64,000 bases of DNA, taken from positions 1 through 64,000 of the forward strand of contig QNGE01001281.1 in assembly GCA_008508345.1 (NCBI GenBank), read 5' to 3'. This DNA is from Paragonimus westermani. Its lineage: Eukaryota; Platyhelminthes; Trematoda; Plagiorchiida; Troglotrematidae. The position numbers were made by a program, and so were the translations under genes. Of this stretch, positions 1 to 13,344 are shown piece after piece; within the stretch, counting starts at the first letter, position 1; each line of letters begins with the position of its first letter. The notes under the pieces are model-generated. The model was not told where the DNA came from. It ran no database searches and saw nothing but the letters and a program-made list of their open reading frames with translations.

Positions 1-466
1 GAGTGATTAATGTATCCAATCGTTCGTCTAGTTTTAGCTACTTGGAAATATGTGTTCAGCAAAATTGAATGTGTTTGAGTGACGTATACCTAGGTCTCCG
101 ACTGAGTTGGCAGTTGAAATGACATGACCATCTAGCTTTGTAGTCTTCCTCGAGAGTCCGCCTACAACGTCCCGCTTAGTAACTGATGCTAGTTTATCTT
201 AAAGCACTAAAGTCACCTGTAATAAGCAGATGAGTAGAGCGTTATGGTCCCAGGAAATTGTCTAAGTTCACGAGAAGAATATCTTTATTGGATACGTCGG
301 ATGGGGAGAACGATAAATAACCCCCAATGGGAGTGGGTCCTGACCTCACAATTCAAGTCGAAACCACAGAGCGTCACATGTGCCACAGAACTGAAATCCA
401 CCGGTAACCATGGGTATCAGGATATACTGTTGAAGGGAAACCACGGAGCCCCCATCCTCCGTCGAG
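1..466. other. Unassigned sequence
   Basis: I see no coding motif, RNA gene or clear repeat here. The 79-codon plus-strand frame at 244-483 has no recognisable domain and runs into a LINE fragment that reads on the other strand, so I do not call it a gene. Confidence 0.5.
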
Positions 467-590
467 CGGAGTCAGCTCGGTAAACTGATTGCCCCGAGAC
501 ACTAAGGCTCACGGTTACTGATGTCACCTCTAAGCCAGGCCACCGTCAAAGCAAACATGTATGACTGGGTTTCGTGTGCAAACTGTTTGA
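467..590 (-). mobile_element. LINE endonuclease fragment (copy 1)
   Basis: This stretch is clearly similar to 8277-8399; both share the words around GGAGTCAGCT, GAGCCAGG/AAGCCAGG and CTGGGT in the same order. The copy at 8277 reads on the minus strand as the N-terminal part of an AP-type LINE endonuclease, so this is a second, more diverged piece of the same family in the same orientation. It is too short and too mutated to encode anything. Confidence 0.5.
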
Positions 591-3580
591 TTTCCGTTAT
601 TTCATTCTGCTAGCTCAGACACTTCGTATACATGCATCTAAACGCTACTCCCTCATTTAATTACGTAAGGAAACAGATAAGAAATTGAAGGAAGATCTGG
701 TAAATACAGTCTGGAAGTGGGGAGGGTGGTGGGGTTAGATTCCGTGCGTTCTACCAAGTTGTTCTGGCAGCCCTTTTTTGCAGCTGTGGCCACAGAATCC
801 TTATTTGCGCATACTTCAACGATCCTACAAAATGTTTGCCCACCGACTTCGGAAGGTGCTTCGAAGTCCTCACTCATGGAAAATTTGGTGTTTTTCTGCC
901 GGGCGCAGGGTAGGAAAGAGAACAATATGCGTAGTGTTGCGTGAGCCACTGGTAGACATGCCTAGTGGGGCTGGCCAAGAAGATGCTCCTTGAATCCCAA
1001 TGGACTACTTTCTCCAAACTTCTCAGAAGAAAGAATTTTCTGCGAGGCCGTTCAGCAGGTTTTGAGGAGGGTAACTCGGAAGACGGCCTCTGTACCCTCG
1101 GAACTCGTGCGTGTGGTTGAAACGATGATCATTGAAATGACGACTACAGAAACTGTGTATTCGCTTTCTATCGCTGGCGCGGGAACTTTCGCGAAGCAGA
1201 AGCTACGACCTTAGTTCTCAGCTGTAGCTTCCAGTCGGCCATGATTCATGACCTCTTGTTAGCCAGGTGCCCACAGCGATCAAATGACAAGCCTTTTTAG
1301 GTTTGCGCTGATGGACTTCAAAGCAAGTGTTTCTCCCACCATTGTCCCGGTCTGAGGGAGGCTGGTAAGGTTATCAAGAGAACAGGTGGTTTTTTGGTTG
1401 TCCGGGCGCGCAGCCTGCTCCTGAGTATGGGATTTGTGACGTACGTAAAGAATAAAGATGCTACAAAGTATTTGGCCAGCCCGGTTGGAGATGTTGTTTG
1501 GGAGCGGCCCCACAAAAGAGCTCTCCTTTCCCAGAGAGCTTTCGGTTTCATTTCATTTGCAGCATCATCACTGTATGTGGCTAAGAGAGCAACTGCCTTC
1601 CTACTGATTACCATTCCCGACAGGGCAAGCGCTACGTACTTCTCTAAGAACTGTATTCCCAACGTCATTTTAGATAGAACCCGTTGCTGTTCTCCATTCT
1701 ACTCGCCCTGGGAGGGATAAAAATGACACATAGCCGAGGAGGCTCAAGATATCATAGGACATTGCATACATTTTCACATTCTGCTGAAATTCTATGTACA
1801 CCCTACATCATTTTTTGTGCGAATCTCCTCCGCCAATTTAGACTGAGAAGTTTCAACCGTAAACTGCTTGCTTGCACGTCCTTCCTCCTTGAAGTTCACG
1901 CACAGCCTCATTCGTTTTGTCGACGTTGACTTATCAGGCGGCAGTGTTTCGAGCCCGTGTGCTTTTTTCTTTGTATATGGTTCGTCTACCACAGTATCCG
2001 CACTCGGTTCGTTTGCTTCGTTCGGTGTCTGTTAGGCTGTATGTGATCACTGAAGACAGGGTTGGCGCCGCTCTTGGGGATGACCGTAAATACTGAAAAC
2101 AGATTAAAATTATCATTCAGCTTTAAGCGTAAGGAGAACCGCTGCCTGAAAAACGTTTGGCGAGGGAGCATGCAAAGCTTCACGTCAAGTCTTCGTTGGG
2201 ATGAAGCACTGTTCTACTTGGTCCGCTTTGAGTAAAAGTGGGTGAAAATTAAATCACCCCGGAGTCGTCCAAATCCAAGTGGACGCAGGTCAGGAACTTC
2301 CAGTCAACGTTCGCACGTGATATTCCTGAAGCCTATGACTAGTTTGTAGCCGCACGCTGGGTTAGGTCAACAACGAACTTCTTTTGTCGGGCCTGTGTAC
2401 ACGAACTGATTTGCACACCCAGGAAGAAGTTTCATGTAAACACGTAAAGCGTTTGAAACGTTTTTTTGTATGTGCGAGTAACAGTGCACTTAATCATTTT
2501 AAGGGCAGCAAACCACACTTCCACCGCTGTCCATCATTGGTACGCTGGGGACAGGCTAGAATGCATCGACTTGCCGACACCTTTCATCATAACGACTTTC
2601 GTGATATCTACTATACTGAGCGGACTGTGAACCACAAAAGCATTGTCAGAAACCAAGTGACATGTGTGTACACTTACTATCGTTTTGTGGGGACTCCAGT
2701 CATCGACCAGCACTTATTCGCTTGAAGATTACTCTGAAGTTCACTGGGATTGGTAATATTCCGAATGTTTACGTGATCACGGTAGGATAGGGCGTTAGTA
2801 GGAACATTGTCCGGGAGATCGTAGATGTGATTGGGGAGTAACACAGGACCTAGCGCAGACCCTTGAGAATATTCCGCAGAAATCGAGAAAGGATACGAAA
2901 TGTATGGTCCTGGCTGAAATTTACCAGCAAAACGTGTATGCTGTCGTTAGTTTACCGTAAATATGTGGGTTTGGAATATCGCGGGAGTAATTGTGGACGG
3001 AATATTTAGGAAAGTATGAAATATGCCTATTGTACTGTGAGAATTTGTTTGTTTCAATGCGTGAACGATGTTTATCAACGACGCCAAGGATCTGCGCTAA
3101 ATTAACAGCAAAATATGTTGACGAGATAGCTGAAGTTTTGCGATCTGGTTGATAGAAAGGAATAAGGAACAAATGGCTTATAAACATGCACCGTATGAGT
3201 TGTGAGCCATCTTTTTTTTAATACTTTCCATTCGATATTCCTTCAAATACGTGCCAACAGTTGATAAGTTTGGGTCATTATGATCACCCGCACGTGCGAT
3301 TGGAAACCACTGAAAACTGGAGGCGTCGTGGGTAAGTGGATAAGGCCGCAGCTGATGACTTCTGAACATAATGTGGGCAAAACCCGGCGTGATCTGCTTA
3401 GAGCAGGTATTGCTCACCGTAATCGGCGTAAGCTGCTTTGGCCTCAAGGTAACCAAAAAATAGGTGAAATTTTTCAGTTATCTGATCACCAAGAAGATAA
3501 AATTTCACGTGTGTTCAGGAAAGCGAAAAGGTTCAACAAGAAGTTAGGTACTGTACTGCATAAAGCCATTCGGGGTTAAC
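591..3580. other. Unassigned sequence
   Basis: No recognisable gene or element. Several frames of 90-116 codons occur on both strands (for example 1318-1668 minus, 1394-1720 plus, 3280-3579 plus). They overlap each other and show no domain motif. The 3280-3579 plus frame is rich in Lys and Arg (99 codons) and ends just before the 52-bp tandem repeat; I cannot assign it. Confidence 0.45.
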
Positions 3581-3705
3581 CGCTCGACGGTCAGCCTACG
3601 TCACCACCTATAGTTGGACACACTGACGTCTACGCTCGACGGTCAGCCTACTTCACCACCTATAGTTGGACACACTGACGTCTACGCTCGACGGCCAGCC
3701 TACCT
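3581..3705. repeat. 52-bp tandem repeat, about 2.4 units
   Basis: Units start at 3581, 3633 and 3685, each beginning CGCTCGACGG, so the period is exactly 52 bp. The first two units differ by one base in the first 20; the third matches for about 18 bases and then diverges. A minisatellite-like array with no coding content that I can see. Confidence 0.85.
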
Positions 3706-3870
3706 GCACCCCAGAGAGAACAACACGATACTGAAATATCGAGATACGTTTATTATGGGTGCATTTCACCATTATCTAGGATATTCCGTCAGAAATCAGG
3801 AAGGCAGCATGCTTTCGGTGTCGCTTCAGTAAAAGTCCTCCTCTTGCTGTGCAACATGTCAAGTGGGGTA

Positions 3871-6334
3871 TCACTTACGTTTGCAGTTGACGTCTGCGTA
3901 GTCATTCGCGAACACCTTCACTTGGACCCGCTTGCGTGGGGAAACAACGCGAAACTCATCTTCAGATGTATCATCAATGAATAGTGTGGCTGCACACGGT
4001 CTATGTTTTCGTTTCAACGTCGGAGTTCGTACCGTGTTTGAGGTCGATGCAAGTGAACATGCACAGTTGATGATATCATAACTCACCTGGCAAGATAGGT
4101 TGTAACTTTCCCGTTCAGAAGGGGCAGTGTGATATGTCAGCATTATTAATGCACTCCACATGGAAAAATAACTGGTCCTAATCGCACCGATAACCATTCG
4201 TATTAACGGGGTTACCACAATATCCACAGGGCACCCCCATATGAACATTCTTCTCCCACCTTGGCTGTTTTGTATTCCACGACGGAAGAAGGGGGTCGTC
4301 TGTGTGTGGTAAGGCCGCCTTTGCTGTCTCGAAGAACTGGTACGTAGAATCTATGATAGCCTTGAAAACGCGGCTTCTTTTCTGGGGGTTTACATCGTGC
4401 ATCTTGGCTAACCCGTGATGCAGCATTTTGTAATCCTGTTGAAATATACCGCTGCCTGCGACCGTCACCTGTCGGCGGAACATACTACTTTTGGGTAGAT
4501 TGTATTCAGCAAACCATCGTCGATGGATTGGGAAGCGGCCTAGAGCAACCGCGGCCATAGTTAACAACAACGTACTGTATGGATAGGAGTGCTTTTTGAA
4601 TACGGACAGCATATGAATACACGGTTACCACATGGACTTATAGAAACTGCATTCGCACGTGCCATCACTTATGTTTACTGTTTACTGTGTGCCATCGTTA
4701 CTTACTCGAAGCTACCAAATGATGTTAAACAAAATAAGATTACCTTGAACTCGTCCAACTGATTGAAGTGCAGCAGGGTAGTATGCCCCTTGAGATGCTT
4801 CAACACCAACTGACTGGCAAATGTTGTCAGCCGAGAGAGTATATTCTTAACGTACACGTCTATGCTGACCACCTCCCGACGGTCGCAACCGTAAGTGCAC
4901 TGCATCTCAAACTCCCGCATTAGCCACTCGCTGTGGGACCAAATTTTACTAATGGCAGTGACTAAGTGATCTCTGGGATGAGTGCGCTTCTTTAGTCGCC
5001 CATTCGCATTCTCCAGACGGTTGTTTGTCCGATTTCCGAAGTGAACAACATCCGACTATGCATGGATGGCCCACTCTGGCTTTATATATAGCCGATTGCA
5101 CAAGGGATAGTTCATGAGGCTGGGGTCTGTTCGCCGGATTATTGCAACATCCCGGTTGAACCTGCGGAATGAATAGACAAAGGTGATCACTCACTCTTCA
5201 GAGTTATTGCAGGTAGCCATGCGATGAAACAGATACCGGCTTATGAATGAATTTGTCTGGATGGTGATTATAAGGTTTATTACAACAACTTACATGTTTC
5301 CTCACAGCATCTCGAACATGGAAGTAACATAACATAGTGTCGCACCCAAAGACCACTCGTGCTGCTCGCATTTAAGTCGCCATTTTATCCATCACAAACG
5401 TTCTAACACGTATGTGTTCCCCAGTAACCTCCCGGAATGTCTCGAACAAATGACGCAGGGGTGCGTATTTCTCACTCCGTACATAGGCGTACATTACGGT
5501 TCGTCCATGGCCCATGCCGTCTGTAACGAGGAACTGACACAGCTTTAGGTTACAGCGACCAATGCGGAGTGATGGAGGATCTACTTGTGGCGGTTGGTCC
5601 CATGAGTGGCATCGACGTTTACCACGTCAGGGAACCGCATGAATAACTGCACTTGCTCTCTACGTGCGAAACATATGTGTGTGCACCTGTTACTGTCGTC
5701 TCTGATGACAGGCAGTACGCCGTTTTTCTCTATACGATCCAGGATTTGTGGCAGGTTTTCAGCTACATTAGTGCACACCAACCCACTTACTCATCACGGG
5801 CGGCTTCAACCGATGACGGATTTTTCAAATATTCATGGTAGTTATACACTTGTCATAAACATCCGCAGCATACTGCTTCAACCCAGCAGTTGGCGTGTTG
5901 TACTCAAAAAGATGTCTCGAGTTGTTCACTTCACTGTCTGTGAGCCGACGAATATTTGGATGTGCATCGTACAGCAAGGCAGTTCAGTCGTGGTTGTGCT
6001 CCAACGTGAAAGAGCTAACAACCAACACGGTATTCCTCTTAACCACATTAAAGCGTGATTGGCAGCATGTGTCGCGGGGACTGTGCAATGGGAAGTATTT
6101 GAACTGAACTCACTAAATACGTCGTACTCCACGGCTTTCGATTTTACGCCGCTCTTACGCCATCTAACAGGTAAACTCAACAGTCGCATGATCATATTTC
6201 AAGCGCCCACTGCCCGATTTCTTGCTTGAACCAAGCACATACAGAACATTGTGATCCTTCATGTACCTATCTAAGCAACTTTTGAACTCGCTGAAGATAG
6301 CAACTTCGCCATTCTCAAAGACATCTTTGAAGCC
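3871..6334 (-). pseudogene. Mutator-like (MULE) transposase relic
   Basis: A DDE-type transposase reads right to left in several broken frames. In order: an N-terminal zinc-type DNA-binding region with EHNHD near 6010 and HPNIRRLTDSEV near 5950; the first catalytic Asp in NVDATHGTN near 5600; the second in FVMDK near 5390; the conserved CYFHVRDAVRKH near 5325; the catalytic Glu in TNNRLENANGRLKKR near 5015; a SWIM zinc motif (CEC...PCIH) near 4665-4620; and a basic C-terminal tail to 3871. This order matches SWIM-containing MULE transposases. Stop codons interrupt it (after EHNHD, after TTMNI, inside the KMAT-MRAA block, and within the SWIM), so it is probably dead. A GTAAGT donor and a TTTACAG acceptor at its ends suggest the source gene had introns. 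I did not identify terminal inverted repeats. Confidence 0.75.
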
Positions 6335-6559
6335 CTGTAAATAATCAAAAACCTAAAATGGAATATAAGACAACATCGGTCAAATATTAATCACACGTAA
6401 AAAATTCTTCACAAGACACTACTTTTATACCATCACAACACCTGCAATCGCTGATTTCGATCTCGGCGCCAAACGAAGGACAAACTGATTTACGGTCGAC
6501 TAAAACAAATCTTTTTAACTCTCCTGATGCCCTCTGTCATGGAAATCTATGACTTTCAC

Positions 6560-6920
6560 GGTCCTGGGTGACACCACAGAAATATCGTCCAGTGCTCAAT
6601 GATTTCTCATTTTATCACCCTCAAACGGCAGATTTCACTCCATGTGGGTAATTTCCATCTATGGTCCTGTTTCAATCTCAAAAACTCTGCCATCAAGAAA
6701 GGAGGTCGTCCAACACATGACGTCTTAGATACCATAACATTTCAGTTTGTCCTTAAGGGAAGCCATGTGGGAAACGACCAAAAGCCTTGGCGAAATCAAC
6801 TGAGATGAGCCACTCCTTTGCCCTCATCAGGCTATTTCTGGAAACAAACCTTTGTCATGCATGACAGGTTACGAAGGAAGCCCTGTTTTGATGGAGGAAA
6901 GAAGATCATCTGAAAAGAAC
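6560..6920 (-). mobile_element. LINE reverse transcriptase fragment
   Basis: Reading the minus strand, QGFLRNLSCMT near 6890 and WLISVDFAKAFGRFPHG near 6780, followed by LKCYGI, match the fingers-palm part of a CR1/jockey-type LINE reverse transcriptase (QHGF..., DF-KAFD-V-H). The two motifs are in different frames and stops intervene, so this is a relic. No endonuclease half was found adjacent to it. Confidence 0.6.
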
Positions 6921-7953
6921 TGATTGAAGGTTGTGCGTCTTGATAAGCGCCCCATCGCTTCACATGGAGTGATAGTATGGTTGACTGACCAAAGGCTAGC
7001 TGGAAAGTGCCAGTCTTCCGATTTCAATTAGAGCGTGAGAGTCATATCTTTCTGTCTACCAGAGAGAAACCCAGTCCGGAGCATCTGCTAAAAAGTGTTA
7101 TATAAGGGCTCCGTCTGAATAGTAGATGCTTCTTTGGAGATATTTGGTAAATCTTGTCATGACACATGGCGGTGTGTGAATTAACGTCGAGCAAAAGACC
7201 ATCAACATCTGGTAAAGAACCTTGGTGGTAAGGGGTTGTTGTCGAAGCTCTTCAGATATAACTTAGGGCGCCAGATCGGCGGCTCAAGGTTGCAGATTCC
7301 CCGACAGTGCCATCTGGATAACTCGGGCATAACCAGAGTGTCAGATTAAGTCCCTCGGCCGGGCAGTCATGGAGAAAGTGCTGGAGGCCTACTCTTTCTA
7401 AGCAGACGCGTACACCTAAATAAGATTTCGCTTGGGCGAGCCCTTGGCATGACCTACCCTTGTACCAACCTAGTGTTCCCGCAGACTTCATGTTCAGACC
7501 GATTTCCAACAGTGCAGAAAACATTTAGGCATTCTGGATTTTCCGTGAGCTTATGCTCCGAGAACAAATGTGGATGGCCGTCGATGAGACAACGCACTCC
7601 ACGGGGAAGTGGTGAGCGATAACAGAAAGTACATCGCTTGTGCAGTACTAGTAGATCGTCCGCCTTGTGAGTTGCTCTACAAAATCCATGACAGTTCCGG
7701 TCACGTTCGAGAAGGAGCGATCTGAATTAACTCCCTAGGCCTTTAGTATCAACTTGATTCAAATTTTTTACCGTTGGGTTTTGCTGGTTCTTTTATCCGT
7801 GGTTACAGTGCCATGGCAGCGGGGTAGTGGCAACTTTTTCCGCCAGGCAGCCCTTATTAGAAATATCTTGGTTCGGCTTGGAGGCAACCCAACTGGAAAG
7901 ATGCCGTGTCGCGGGGTTGATGTGCTACGACCACGGTTTCTTTCGCGTTAACA
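6921..7953. other. Unassigned sequence
   Basis: Nothing recognisable. A 90-codon minus frame (7252-7524) has no domain signal. The segment lies between two minus-strand LINE fragments and may be decayed sequence from the same insertion, but I cannot show that. Confidence 0.4.
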
Positions 7954-8405
7954 TCAATACGGCCGTCGACGATCCGCTTTCACGACCCTTGTGGGACATA
8001 TATTCATAGTTTTCTTGGCAGCATTAAAGTCGCCCATGACAAGAAGACCGTCAGAATACTGGAATTCTGGGAGGTTGTTCAGGTCTGCAACGAAATTCAT
8101 GATCTGAAGCGTTGCACGAAGAATAATGACAACCGGCCCTTGTGGGAGGTGGTAACGCAATGCTAATCGTGGCAGCAAAACGTCTCACTTTTCGGGGGAC
8201 AGAAAGTCCCGGATAACGGTGGGTTTTGGGGGATTCTGCCTAAGGGAAATAGCGCAAGCAGCAGTTCTTCATCGGACGGAGTCAGCTTGGTAAACTCGGT
8301 ATCCAGAACCACCCGGTTCATTGCCACTGATGCCATTTGTGAGCCAGGTCCCCTAAAAAGCAAAGATGTGGTGCTGGGTGTCATAAAACAACTGGTTGAC
8401 TGCAA
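7954..8405 (-). mobile_element. LINE AP-endonuclease fragment (copy 2)
   Basis: The minus strand reads TEFTKLTPSDEELLLALFPLGR, then a shifted frame with DGLLVMGDFNA, which is the catalytic GDFN motif of the endonuclease/exonuclease/phosphatase fold used by CR1-type LINEs to nick target DNA. Two frames and a missing linker show it is broken. The segment 8277-8399 is similar to 467-590. Confidence 0.65.
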
Positions 8406-11400
8406 ATAATTTATTGGGCAGACTGGAAATCTCAGTACATATATTTAAAAGACACTCACTTGCTTGCTTTCTGAGAAGAATAAAGAAGCAGACGGTTTGT
8501 TATATGGCTTGCTCACAAGATCATTTAGCACTTGGCCTTTGACACCCAACATTATTTTAATGACGTGTGTACTCATGTATATGCAATGCCCAAATTGCTG
8601 TGAAATGTGCACTCGGCACTTATTAGTAAGTCAAACAGTACGATGACATGCGAGCTTTAGTTGTCACGGACATTTCATGCGGCTCTCCAAACCGTCGACT
8701 CAATTATCCGTTTACCCGAATAAATCTCTAGTGCATAGTAAAATACCGCAACAAACAGTAGATAGGGTTATGTATTCCAATAATCATAGCAAAATGATAA
8801 TATAAAACGAGTTCTTTGTCAAAAATTCCGCATACATATTGCCTGTCATAGTAAATGTTATAACCCCACATTTTCTCATCTAACGTGTTGAATTACGTTC
8901 TCCCTCCCGATTCCTATATTATCCATTGAGCGAGGAAATGTTTCTGCGTATGATGGACGCACGGAACTTCGTCTAAGCTGAACGGTTTACGAGATGTTCA
9001 ACTTTGTGAGGTCTTCGAACAATCGGCGAAATCATGTGTTGAAATCTGCACATTCGTCCGCTTGATTTTGGGATTTTCCGCCATGACAATCTTGACAATT
9101 TCCGGACGCCAATTTTATTCCCTAGCAGCAAAAATTTCCGAAGGTGCGTTTGGACACCCTCCTGGAGTGACCTTGAAATATTTGAAAAATCGCTCGTCCC
9201 GCAACCTTGTAAACAGTGAATTAGTGTAACATCCCATTTTTTGAGACTGAATCGTTGAAATGAGCGATTTATCTATTTATCTGTTGCATGCACGAAAGTT
9301 CCATGAACTACAGTCAGTTTCTCTTTGACCACTTAATTCTTGCAAGAAACTTCACGTTTGTGCTACTGTTAAATTATTCGTTTATGTATGGTTTGCAAAT
9401 ATCCACAGTGATCGCGCATAACCAAGCGTGCTTCTCACATATGCGTTGGGAAATATATATTATCTATTATTTATTTAAGATGGTGAGAGAAAGCTTCCGT
9501 GTCCAAGCCTAAGATTGAGGATGAGGACGGTGGGGTTTAACTGCCTTTGTTCCACCGAATTTTTCTGACGGCCCTGTTCTGCGGCCGCAAGCACGTTAGC
9601 ACCAAATGTGTAGATGTCAGCAACCTTGCTGGGCACTTGGTCGACTATTGGGTATCGTCCCCGTCAGATTCTACTTTTTAAGGAAGTTTGGGAGTTCCAA
9701 ACCACGGAAACTTTGACTGTTCCGTTTGTTCGGGGCAAGATTTTGAAAAAGGCGATGTAAGCATTGTTGTGGGACCACTGATAAGAATGTTCAATAGAGT
9801 GGCCCGAAAAAGTCCCTTCGATTTGTGAGGGTTAACCTCCCAGACTTCCCCGGTTAAGAATTCCCGAAGAAAAGAATCCCGTGCATGGCCGTTTGCTAGA
9901 CTTTGAGGCAGGCAGCACGAAAAACAGTTTCTGGGCAAACCCGGTGGCCCTAACACCCGCACCTGTAATTCCGGAGCCGGCCGTCCGACCGAAAACTGCA
10001 GACGGGGTACCCCTGCTTTCCGCTACATGCATAGAACTTGGGCGGTCACCGCCGGTACAGGAAACATTAAGTTAACCTCACGTCTTAGCTTGTGGCCGAC
10101 CACAATCGGCATCTTAATTTTGGTCCGCTGATCATGCCTCCTTTTTGAAGAAACCTATCTTCTAGTTTGGCGTTGTTGGACTTCGGAGCCAATGTTTTTC
10201 CAAGCACTTCCTTTGAGGCAAAATACAACAGATCAGATTGTCAAAAAGTCAAGTCACTTTTGCTTAACCTGACGTGTAGCCTGCCCGAGGCCAAGGGTGA
10301 TGACGACTGTATGTTAAGAACCGTAGTTCCCACTTCATTCTGGAACACTGATCCACCGTTCATGATGTTCGCCTAGCCAGCCATAAACAGTTTTCTTTCG
10401 GCTGTAGCTAAACGGGCACACAGAAGTAAGAGAGATGGTTGAAGAAGCAGACTGTTTGTGTTTGACTTCTCTGAGGCAAGCGCACATGAACTGCTAGCAC
10501 TTCTGGCGGTGACGGCACTGTGTATTGTTGAGCACGTATGTTTCGCACTCGTTATGACCGTAACTGATTACTGTCTCGCTAAATGTCTGCCGAGCTCTAG
10601 CTCTGCTAGGTTTGATGCGAGTTGTTGTCACTGGAGAAAAACAACACAGAAGTCTTCGACACTTTAAACTAAGTGCACTGTAATGTGGGGGAACAGTACG
10701 CAACGAAATAATACGTTATAATATGAGGCATAGTGATAATCATACGTGGTTGTTCGTGCACTGAGCACTGACAAGGCAAGCACTATGGGCAGAAGATGAC
10801 AGCATAAAAAGTTTCATCAACCTCCGAGTTGCCGGCGGGAAGTAGTTAAAAGTAAAAGCAGTACTGAGGATCGATGCCTGAGTGTTGTAACCAATTAGGA
10901 GCTGCTGAAGACTACGTGACTCCAGGCACCGCTAGTCAAAGCGGTAATCGTTGATTATGTTGGTATCTGTGGTCCTGCTCCGAGATTGACAAACTTTGTT
11001 TTATTAGTGTAGGAAGACGGCCGCACGTTTTACTTGCCCTCCTGAGTAAACCGTATTGACTATCCGTATTTTAGGTCAATCGCTACTATTCTTTCCCCCC
11101 AGTCTTATTTAGTCCAAGGCCGGTGAGGTTCTTAGTGCCAAAATAGGCACCTTCCTGTCATTTATCGATGCTCGAACAGTCTGTTTGCTCTAACCCAGCC
11201 AACGCCATTTGTTTGAGTGGGCCTGGTTCCGTCTTGTTGTCCCCCATTACCAAATGGTACATAGTTGTCGATTTTGTTGTACGGTCAAGTCCTCCGTTCA
11301 GTTTCTAAGGGCTTCTCAAATTCAAGGTCAGGGACTTAATTTTCTTGCGCACTGGGTTCATCAGTAACCTGTTGAATTCAGTTTTCACGGGCACTTTCTC

Positions 11401-13344
11401 ATTAGCCTCTTTGGGGATAGACCATTGCCCCTGACATAGGATATAGGATGGACATTCCTGATGATAAGGAATAAGAGCGGGCTGAAAACTGGACGCAAGG
11501 AATAATGATATGACTTGTATCGTAGAATGCGCATACCTAGTCTGCATGGCATTCTGCCCGTTGGTGTGGGTGAGCCTGCAGTCATTCAAAGATGGTACGT
11601 TGCGCTTCAGAAGAGTGCTGTATGCCAGGCTGAACAGCGTAAATCACGCGGTTTAAAACGGTGGCAAAAATTACGTATAAAAATTCAACCCCGATATCTC
11701 GGTAATCCACTTCGCCCCCCATCAGTGAGTCACAGATGGATGCAACACTTCATAATGCGGCCCGGAAACACGCAAACAAACATCGCTCACTCTCAACTGG
11801 AACAGCCTGTTTTCAATCCGACGACACGTTGAAACGGTCCGCACGTCCGGAATTCAGGATCGACAGTGTGCACCACAACTTTATACGGCACATTTGCAGT
11901 TGCGACAACAGGACAGAGTGATCTGATGTCTTGACTTACAAAGCCATTTGAAGTTTTTGCTGATATCTTACATGATCTTTGTTACCAGGAAATACTTCGG
12001 TGATTGCACCATGGGACCAAACAACTCTGGAGCCTTTCTCGCGAAAAATAACTATACCGCTCACTTGAAGATCATGCGAGGACTTCAACCATTTGGACGT
12101 AATCTGTAACTGGAGTAGATATTCACCCCGCCTTGTCTCCATCCACTGGTGTAACGTTCACACAGTGTCACTCCACTTGTACTTGGGCCCGTATTTCAGC
12201 GCAACAGAAGCAAGTCTCTGGGACGAATCATCTGGAGATTATTTGAGTCGCCGTGAATAAACATGAGTGGACTACCATAGAAGATTCGCTCAACAATCCA
12301 CCGTGTAGGTGGTGAGATACTCTTTATTCGTTAGTTGTTGCTGCGTTACCGACAACAACACTCGCCTCACCGTTCGAATCACTCTTTCTCAAGACGGACG
12401 ACACTCTCAGGGCTGAAATACTAGTCGTTTTATGCTTCCGCAGCTTATTTGTCAACGTACACCAGCCCAAATGTCGTAACCTTCATTTTAGCCCAAAGCC
12501 GGCTCCAATGAAGTCACAATCGTTGTCACTGTGAGTAACCTTCGTTTACCCAGAACTCGCAGCAGCGCCATGAGAAAAGGGTCCGTAGACATGGAATGCG
12601 GCACTTCTATGAGAGTGGCAGGAGCTTACAAGCAGGCGAATGTGCAGCCATAACGTTTGGGCTCATTTCTCCATATACGCGTCTTGAATAACCTGAAATA
12701 GTCTACCCCTGGTACCTGAGTGGGTGACCGTCCGTCGACGCTCTAACTGGTGTGTTCGGCGCCACCGTCTAAGCACAGTACTTAGCATAAACCTTTCTAC
12801 AATGACAGCACTGACCTAACACTTGTATAGGGGCAGCCACACGCTTCAAAATTCATAAGTGCTTTTAAATGCGAGAAAGTAAATGCGAGGCTTTCATGTG
12901 CCCTCCAAGTTCGTGGCACTGCCGTATCAAACGGCTTGTGGCAGCAATGTGACGAGGAGTAATCACCGGGTTTTCCTCGTATTTCTTGCCCGGTCGGATT
13001 CGAAAGCCAATTCACGGTGCCACGCCCATCAGACCTGGCTGCAACCATTCGAGACTACTTATCCTATGGGAGTTTGTTACAGACGCATTAAGGATCTGGA
13101 GTTCACTGGGAAACTTGTGCTTTTGAACGAACTTTATTAGTTTGAAACAAGAAGCATTGATTTTGGACGCATGAACAGGTCCTACTCTAAGTGATGCGCC
13201 TTGTCTAGCTCACATCACCACGGACACGAATTTAATATATTATGCTGCCCAGTCCAACTTGAGTATCTTGGTACCAGCTGGTCCAACTGAAAGTTAGAGT
13301 TAAGTTTTTTTATAGCCGTGGTAGTGTGTCTAATCTCGAGATCC
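8406..13344. other. Long unassigned stretch
   Basis: Nearly 5 kb with no gene or element that I can identify. The stretch at about 9396-9455 resembles 23836-23893. Frames near 9678-9962 (minus), 11305-11589 (minus) and 12797-13048 (minus) lack domain motifs. It is probably old repeat-derived intergenic DNA. Confidence 0.45.
9396..9455. repeat. Dispersed repeat, copy A
   Basis: Shares with 23836-23893 the word order TGATC.CGC..A.CC.AGCGTG.TTCTCAC followed by TTG.GAAATATA. Both sit in AT-rich surroundings. It may be the 3' part of an unidentified element. Confidence 0.4.
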
